This document shows positions 8,105 to 12,111 of a stretch of 12,111 nucleotides of DNA, piece by piece. Both the position numbers and the translations under genes were made by a program. The stretch is from an uncultured Alphaproteobacteria bacterium. GTDB lineage: Bacteria; Pseudomonadota; Alphaproteobacteria; Sneathiellales; Sneathiellaceae. The notes under the pieces were generated by a model, which saw only the letters and a program-made list of their open reading frames with translations, did no database searches and was not told the origin of the DNA. The DNA lies in the NCBI GenBank assembly GCA_937910835.1, contig CALEMG010000183.1, positions 1 through 12,111 of the forward strand, read 5' to 3'. The first letter of the stretch is position 1, and the number at the start of each line of letters is the position of its first letter.

Positions 8105-8650
8105 ATGGGTAGTCTAACAGGGGTTTCTGTCGGGTTTTTGGGGCTCGGCGACGTCGGCCGGCCAGTATTGCGTCGGCTAAAAGCATGTGGCGCGAATGTC
8201 CATGCAACAAGTCGCTCCCCAGCGCTACGATATAAAATGGCCCGCGATGCGGTCAATTTATACAAAGCACCGAATGAAGTGAATGATCAAGTAAAGGATG
8301 GCATCATCTTCCTGATGCTGTCCAAGCAAGCGCTAATCGACGCCTTTCTCAGCGGACCGGACGGTCTGCTCTCCAATCTCGCAAGTGGTGCCTTGGTGGT
8401 TGATCTTGGCCAAACCTCCCCCGAGGCCACACAAAAATTTGCAAAAATGGTGGAGGAAAAAGGTGCCCATTGGCTGGATGCACCGGCGATTGGCAGCGAG
8501 CAGGATGCGACGGAGGGTCGGCTCAGCATCCGGGTTGGCAGCCGCCCAGAGGATTTTGATCGCGCCCGCCCAATTCTGGAGAAAATTGGCCGGGACATAA
8601 AGCATATGGGAGAGGTCGGGTCAGGCCAGGCGGCAGTTCCCATCAATTAG
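8105..8650 (+). pseudogene. Truncated NAD(P)-binding protein, 3-hydroxyisobutyrate dehydrogenase family
   Basis: Encodes 181 residues covering only the N-terminal Rossmann half of the beta-hydroxyacid dehydrogenase family (3-hydroxyisobutyrate, tartronate semialdehyde or glyoxylate reductases, usually about 290 residues). Seen are the dinucleotide-binding GFLGLGDVG (10-18), VVDLGQTSPEA (98-108, the family's vD-ST-sPe position) and DAPAIGSEQDATEGRLSIRVG (125-145, normally DAPVSGG...G-L-i-vG). The family segment HMGEVGSGQAA (167-177) should continue with the catalytic lysine and KLANN, but the frame changes to VPIN and stops at TAG 8648. Neither other frame downstream restores the C-terminal domain, so this is not a simple frameshift. 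Without the catalytic lysine and the substrate/dimer domain it should not be an active dehydrogenase. A shortened NAD-binding protein of new function cannot be excluded. The start is ATG 8105, with GGGAGAG upstream; an ATG at 8101 hits a stop at once. Confidence 0.75.
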
Positions 8651-8659
8651 GCCGACCTC
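8612..8659. repeat. Inverted repeat at the broken end of the dehydrogenase-family gene
   Basis: GAGGTCGG (8612-8619) and its complement CCGACCTC (8652-8659) are separated by 32 nt and bracket the point where family similarity ends (after 8635) and the TAG stop (8648-8650). No T-run follows, so it is not a typical intrinsic terminator. An 8-bp match can arise by chance; it is listed because it surrounds the apparent break. Confidence 0.35.
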
Positions 8660-8745
8660 GTTCAGGATGAGATCACGAAATTTCATGGTTCTTCACTTTT
8701 TCGCCATGTCGATGATTTTAATGGTTATTTCGGTGGGCGAGCCCT

Positions 8746-8781
8746 ATTTTGTCAGAGGAACGAAGGAGACTCTGACAAAAT
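8746..8781. repeat. Perfect 12-bp inverted repeat in front of the desaturase gene
   Basis: The arms ATTTTGTCAGAG (8746-8757) and CTCTGACAAAAT (8770-8781) are exact complements separated by a 12-nt spacer. The spacer contains AAGGAG (8763-8768), the best Shine-Dalgarno for the gene starting at 8783. The second arm ends one base before the ATG. As DNA it has the size and symmetry of a dimeric repressor operator. As RNA it would form a 12-bp hairpin with the ribosome site in its loop and the start codon at its foot. A possible -10 box TTTAAT at 8717-8722 would place it in the 5' untranslated region. No T-run follows, so a terminator is unlikely. Confidence 0.75.
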
Positions 8782-8782
8782 C

Positions 8783-9586
8783 ATGCTGGATTACATTGCG
8801 AGCCATGAACCGACCATTCGCCTGAGCTTTTTTCTGGGAACGCTCGGGACGATTGGTCTATGGCAGGCGTTTGCCCCGAAACGCCCACCAAGCGTTTCTG
8901 TCCTGTGGAGATGGCTGAATAACTTCGGCGTGACTTTCCTGAACACTCTTCTTTTACGGCTATTGTTTCCCATCCTGGCTGTAGGGCTGGCCGCCGCCGC
9001 CGCGGAGAATGGCTGGGGCATCCTCAATCTCCTGAAATTACCAATCGCCCTTTCCATCGTGATTGCCGTCATCCTGCAGGATTTGGTGATCTATTGGCAG
9101 CATGTGATCTTCCATCGGATCGGTTTTCTTTGGCAGTTTCATAAAATGCATCACGCGGACGTCGACTATGATGTCTCCACCGGTGCGCGGTTTCACCCCG
9201 TAGAGATCATCCTGTCGATGCTCCTCAAGCTTGTGGTTGTCGTCCTGCTCGGGCCGCCTGTTGTCGCGGTGATCATATTTGAAATCCTGTTAAGCTCGGT
9301 TGCCATGTTCAACCATGCCAACGCAGGCCTACCGGAGAAAATCGACAGTATCGTTCGGAAATTTATTGTCACCCCGGATATGCACCGAGTTCATCATTCG
9401 GTGATACGGGGCGAACATAATAGCAATTACGGCTTTAACCTGCCTTGGTGGGACTATTTGTTCGGCACCTACCGACCACAACCATCAGCGGGCCACGACA
9501 AGATGACCATCGGTCTCACCGAATATCAGGCACTTCGCAAACAAAGCATTTTCTGGATGCTTCTGCTTCCCTTCGTTAGAAGATAA
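8783..9586 (+). CDS. Sterol desaturase / fatty acid hydroxylase superfamily membrane protein
   Basis: An integral membrane di-iron oxygenase-type protein of 267 residues. The histidine boxes that bind the two irons are present in order: H107xxxH111 (QHVIFH), H120xxH123H124 (HKMHH), H138 (RFHPVE), H178 (FNHAN) and H201xxH204H205 (HRVHH). Hydrophobic stretches lie at about residues 13-30, 50-75, 86-104, 142-176 and 256-265. The superfamily hydroxylates or desaturates lipid-like substrates (sterols, fatty acids, carotenoids, alkylglycerols). Bacterial members of this shape are mostly uncharacterised, so the substrate is unknown. The only good start is ATG 8783. AAGGAG lies 14 nt upstream, a longer gap than usual, inside the spacer of a perfect inverted repeat, which suggests regulated expression. 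The gene converges on the CHAD gene with a 7-nt gap. Confidence 0.9.
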   Translation: MLDYIASHEPTIRLSFFLGTLGTIGLWQAFAPKRPPSVSVLWRWLNNFGVTFLNTLLLRLLFPILAVGLAAAAAENGWGILNLLKLPIALSIVIAVILQDLVIYWQHVIFHRIGFLWQFHKMHHADVDYDVSTGARFHPVEIILSMLLKLVVVVLLGPPVVAVIIFEILLSSVAMFNHANAGLPEKIDSIVRKFIVTPDMHRVHHSVIRGEHNSNYGFNLPWWDYLFGTYRPQPSAGHDKMTIGLTEYQALRKQSIFWMLLLPFVRR

Positions 9587-9593
9587 GCCAACC

Positions 9594-10550
9594 TCAGGCC
9601 GCATTCCGCAAATCTTTCTTGTCGACAGTGAAATCCTCAAATTTCCGCCAAAGGGTCAAGAAATTCTTGAGGTTCTGCTCCACCTCCTTGCTCGCATCAC
9701 CATAAACCCGCGCGTTAAAGCGCAATGTCTCGGCAAAATAATCCGCGCGGATTGCCGCGCTTAACTGGCTGAGTATGATCATGCCTTCCTTAACGTCGTT
9801 AATGTGGCCGAGATAATCCTGCATCTGAACCAGAAGATCATATCCCTCATCAATTTTCTCCTTGCGGATCAATGAAGAGAAAAACCGTAAGTGATAGCGA
9901 GAGCGTTTTATATATTTGCGCAAATCATGCAGTTCGTTGGCCGAAAGATTTTCCACATCTGCCCCTCGGTTCAAAAGCTCAATCCCGCCCTCCTCGATTG
10001 CGTTCAAGGCAAAGGGGGCAACCGGACTGCTCATGATCTTACGGGCAGATCTTCCAAGTTTTGCCGGCCAGTTCCCTTGCAGCCATTTATCGAAGGATTT
10101 GGACAGCCGTTCAAAGTGCCCGCCCGAAATTTCATGAATGATGATGTCATATTCTTCCGAGCGAAATTCCTCCCCCAGCCGCAGGAGCTCTTTCGACACC
10201 TTTTTAAAATCCTTTGTCTTGATTTCAGGCATAAGCGTACTGTCAAGAAATACGTCCATATTGCGGGCATCACCGAGCAGGTTGCCAAAATAGCGGTATT
10301 CACGATTAAATTTTGAGCGAATTTCCTTCGGGATAATGGGGCGGAAAATGTAAAGTGCAACGCGCATGCGGCGCACGCCAATGCGAATTTGCATCAACGC
10401 CATCGGATCCCCTTCTTCCTTAAACTGACGGAAGTTTTCTTTCAGATGAAGGGCGCAGCCTCGAAAAATTACCTTCGCTGCCGTCTCGACATCCATACTT
10501 TCCGTGAGATCGATATGCGATAATTTATGTATTTTCGACTTGGATGGCAT
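9594..10550 (-). CDS. CHAD domain-containing protein
   Basis: A helical, basic protein of 318 residues that is essentially one CHAD domain with its two repeated halves. CHAD domains bind inorganic polyphosphate and often accompany polyphosphate or CYTH phosphatase genes. The first repeat shows LMQIRIGVRRMRVALYIFRP (52-71) and LGDARNMDVFLD (92-103). The second shows NELHDLRKYIKRSRYHLRFF (205-224) and YLGHINDVKEG (246-256). The arginine/lysine-rich faces expected for polyanion binding are present. In the first repeat the usual histidine (family HQMRV-like) is methionine (M53), while H208 is kept in the second. No CYTH domain is fused or adjacent and no polyphosphate kinase or exopolyphosphatase gene is in view. 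The ATG at 10550 is preceded by AGAGAG on the minus strand. The stop is TGA. Confidence 0.88.
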   Translation of the reverse strand: MPSKSKIHKLSHIDLTESMDVETAAKVIFRGCALHLKENFRQFKEEGDPMALMQIRIGVRRMRVALYIFRPIIPKEIRSKFNREYRYFGNLLGDARNMDVFLDSTLMPEIKTKDFKKVSKELLRLGEEFRSEEYDIIIHEISGGHFERLSKSFDKWLQGNWPAKLGRSARKIMSSPVAPFALNAIEEGGIELLNRGADVENLSANELHDLRKYIKRSRYHLRFFSSLIRKEKIDEGYDLLVQMQDYLGHINDVKEGMIILSQLSAAIRADYFAETLRFNARVYGDASKEVEQNLKNFLTLWRKFEDFTVDKKDLRNAA

Positions 10551-10572
10551 GACAACTCTCTGGATGGAAAGA

Positions 10573-10601
10573 TTTACCCCGAACTATAACGCAATTATGC
10601 T
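10573..10601 (+). promoter_or_regulatory. Possible sigma-70 promoter for the HTD2/MaoC-type hydratase gene
   Basis: TTTACC (10573-10578), a 17-nt spacer and TATGCT (10596-10601) lie in the 93-nt gap between the divergent CHAD and hydratase genes. Both boxes match the consensus only partly. Confidence 0.3.
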
Positions 10602-10643
10602 ATTCAAACCATGACATGAAAAGCAACCAAGAGATAAAAACAA

Positions 10644-11474
10644 ATGGAAAAATTGGAAAACTGGGTTGGCAATCAGATATCCCACAAAGAAATCATACAT
10701 CAACACGCACTAAATGGCTTCGCGGCTCTTATGGACGAAGGCGGGCCTGCCTCCGACATCGTGCCGCCAGGGGGGCATTGGATGTATTTTCTGGTGACCG
10801 ACCGACAATCGCGAATCGGCCCGGACGGGCACCCAGTAAAAGGTGACTTCCTGCCCCCGGTAGTGCTCCCCCGCCGGATGTGGGCTGGCGGAAGGATCGA
10901 ATTTCATGCGCCGCTTCGCGCGGGGGACAGAGCCGAAAAGATTTCGACAATCAAGAATGTCGTGGAAAAGCAGGGCCGGACAGGCGCACTGGTTTTCGTC
11001 ACGGTCGAACATCAGGTGAAAAATGAGGCTGGAATATGCCTGACCGAAGAGCACGATATCGTCTTCCGCGAAGCTGCGAGTGAGGCCAGCGGCGGAAAAA
11101 AGGACATGCAAAGCGCGCCTGGTGACGGCATGTGGGAGGAAACGGTAACACCGGATTCAGTTATGCTGTTCCGCTATTCCGCACTCACCTTCAACGGGCA
11201 TCGTATTCATTATGACCGCGACTATTGCCTGCAGGAGGAAGGATATCCCGGCCTCGTCGTGCATGGCCCTCTTCTTGGCACTTTGCTGATGCGGCTTGCC
11301 GTAAAGAACATGGGCGGGCGGTTGCTTCGGAAATTCAGTTATCGCAATTTCAATCCGATTTTCGATACTGCTTCTTTCACCTTGGACGGAAAACCGGAAA
11401 ATAATGACGGGTGCAGCGTGTGGGTCCGAGGGCCCGCAGGTGAACTTGCCGTCAAGGCGACCGCAGAATTCTAA
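10644..11474 (+). CDS. HTD2/MaoC-type acyl-CoA hydratase (mesaconyl-C4-CoA hydratase-like)
   Basis: A double hot-dog-fold hydratase of 276 residues. The N-terminal half is the FAS1-like dehydratase type, with PPGGHWMYFL (41-50) and a DGHPVKGDFLPPVVLPRRMW segment (61-80). The C-terminal half carries the catalytic MaoC-like box ALTFNGHRIHYDRDY (180-194, with N184, H186 and H189), followed by VVHGPLLGTLLM (205-216). This arrangement matches COG3777 proteins. These include mesaconyl-C4-CoA hydratase of the 3-hydroxypropionate bi-cycle, itaconyl-CoA hydratase and mitochondrial 3-hydroxyacyl-thioester dehydratase 2. The exact substrate cannot be read from sequence. The usual partners (CoA transferase, citramalyl-CoA lyase) are not in the window. 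ATG 10644 has AAGAGA 9 nt upstream. The gene ends just before a strong terminator. Confidence 0.85.
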   Translation: MEKLENWVGNQISHKEIIHQHALNGFAALMDEGGPASDIVPPGGHWMYFLVTDRQSRIGPDGHPVKGDFLPPVVLPRRMWAGGRIEFHAPLRAGDRAEKISTIKNVVEKQGRTGALVFVTVEHQVKNEAGICLTEEHDIVFREAASEASGGKKDMQSAPGDGMWEETVTPDSVMLFRYSALTFNGHRIHYDRDYCLQEEGYPGLVVHGPLLGTLLMRLAVKNMGGRLLRKFSYRNFNPIFDTASFTLDGKPENNDGCSVWVRGPAGELAVKATAEF

Positions 11475-11475
11475 G

Positions 11476-11504
11476 AAAAAAGGGCCGCATGAGCGGCCCT
11501 TTTT
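11476..11504. terminator. Bidirectional rho-independent terminator
   Basis: A perfect 8-bp G+C-rich stem, AGGGCCGC (11481-11488) and GCGGCCCT (11493-11500), closes on the tetraloop ATGA. It is preceded by A5 (11476-11480) and followed by T4 (11501-11504), so it has a U-tract on either strand. It lies 1 nt after the hydratase stop and 20 nt from the stop of the convergent copper-chaperone gene, so it should end both transcripts. Confidence 0.92.
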
Positions 11505-11524
11505 AAATAATCTAAAGCAACAAG

Positions 11525-12028
11525 CTAATCCTGTTTATGCTTGTGACCATGCATTTTCATGTCCATCGCACCTGCATCCTTCACATGAACAGTGACCGTA
11601 ATCTGGCCTGCGCGTGCGAAATTAAGCGTCACCGGAAACTCCGACCCCTTGACGAGAGGTTTTTTCAGGCCCATGAGCATGACGTGAAAACCGCCAGGTT
11701 TCAGCATCACCGTCTCTCCTGCAGGGATAAGCAATTCTTCCATCCGCATCATGCTCATGACACCGTCTTTCATGATGCTGTTGTGGATTTCGTCACGATC
11801 CGCAATGGGGCTTTCTGCGGCGACAAGACGATCCGATTCCCCTTCCATATTGCGCAAGGTCATAAAGGCACCGCCGACAGCAGCATTTGCAGGGCGCGCC
11901 CGAGACCAGGCGTCATGAACTGCCATTCCGTTCTTCTCGGCTGCATGGGAAGTGAATAGATCGGATTCCGCATTCACTATCAAAACCCCAACCAGTAGAA
12001 CAAAGGGTAAGTATTTAAGGTATTTCAT
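11525..12028 (-). CDS. Periplasmic copper chaperone PCuAC
   Basis: A periplasmic Cu(I) chaperone of 167 residues that delivers copper to the Cu(A) centre of cytochrome c oxidase, usually with an SCO protein. The N-terminus is a signal peptide or anchor (MKYLKYLPFVLLVGVLIVNA). The family's metal motif H(M)-X10-M-X21-H-X-M is complete: H82, M93, H115 and M117, in IHNSIMKDGVMSMMRM and LKPGGFHVMLMGL. The last residues (MDMKMHGHKHKQD) form a His/Met-rich tail that could act as an extra copper-binding site, a feature seen in some PCuAC proteins. ATG 12028 is preceded by AAGGAAG at good spacing. The gene lies 17 nt downstream of the SCO-like gene, so they almost certainly form an operon. It converges on the hydratase gene through a shared terminator. 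Confidence 0.93.
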   Translation of the reverse strand: MKYLKYLPFVLLVGVLIVNAESDLFTSHAAEKNGMAVHDAWSRARPANAAVGGAFMTLRNMEGESDRLVAAESPIADRDEIHNSIMKDGVMSMMRMEELLIPAGETVMLKPGGFHVMLMGLKKPLVKGSEFPVTLNFARAGQITVTVHVKDAGAMDMKMHGHKHKQD

Positions 12029-12045
12029 TATTCTTCCTTATCAGA

Positions 12046-12111
12046 TTATAGCTTCTCACGTATTTTTGACGCCATTTCATCCGCCGGCACGCCATAAGAG
12101 AAAACTGTTAT
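12046..12111 (-). CDS. C-terminal end of an SCO1/SenC family protein (partial)
   Basis: The last 21 codons of a gene whose start lies beyond the right edge, ending ...GVPADEMASKIREKL then TAA (12046-12048). The pattern of an aromatic-rich strand, then P-x-E-[IM]-A-x-x-[IL]-R-x-x-L, resembles the ends of SCO-family thioredoxin-like copper chaperones. The following gene is PCuAC, the known functional partner in cytochrome c oxidase Cu(A) assembly. The identification rests on this short end plus context; the CxxxC copper motif is outside the window. Confidence 0.6.
   Translation of the reverse strand: MTVFSYGVPADEMASKIREKL

Overview
This window reads as a densely packed chromosomal segment of an alphaproteobacterium of moderate G+C. 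The clues are a class I (archaeal-type) lysyl-tRNA synthetase, a quinone-linked dihydroorotate dehydrogenase next to a DUF952 gene, a PuuR-like regulator, and an SCO/PCuAC copper pair. I cannot name the genus. Most genes are housekeeping or small accessory functions. I see no phage, plasmid, CRISPR, tRNA, rRNA or insertion-sequence genes, and no gene-free stretch longer than about 140 bases.

Layout, left to right: a PuuR-like XRE-cupin regulator (+) converges with 2 nt to spare on a DUF952-pyrD operon (-). A fold-type IV (branched-chain-type) aminotransferase (+) diverges from that operon and converges on lysS (-). A large DinG/XPD-like iron-sulphur helicase (+) diverges from lysS and is followed by a TerB-like gene (+). 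Next come a 3-hydroxyisobutyrate-dehydrogenase-family gene that stops half way (+) and a sterol desaturase/fatty acid hydroxylase-superfamily membrane protein (+). A CHAD-domain gene (-) converges on the latter. Last are an HTD2/MaoC-type hydratase (+), a strong bidirectional terminator, and a two-gene copper unit on the minus strand (end of an SCO gene, then a PCuAC copper chaperone).

The most notable points are these. (1) The lysyl-tRNA synthetase gene is intact over 529 codons except for one in-frame TGA at codon 176. The reading frame and recognisable protein continue straight through it, and TGA is used as a normal stop by neighbouring genes. (2) The dehydrogenase-family gene breaks off where the family's catalytic lysine should come, next to a short orphan N-terminus-like reading frame on the other strand, which suggests a deletion scar. 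(3) A perfect 12-bp inverted repeat, with a Shine-Dalgarno-like AAGGAG in its 12-nt spacer, ends directly in front of the desaturase start codon and looks like an operator or an RNA switch.

The copper pair probably supplies Cu to cytochrome c oxidase. pyrD serves pyrimidine synthesis, and the aminotransferase probably serves amino-acid metabolism. The remaining genes show no obvious shared pathway. I do not see a clear new multi-gene system here.
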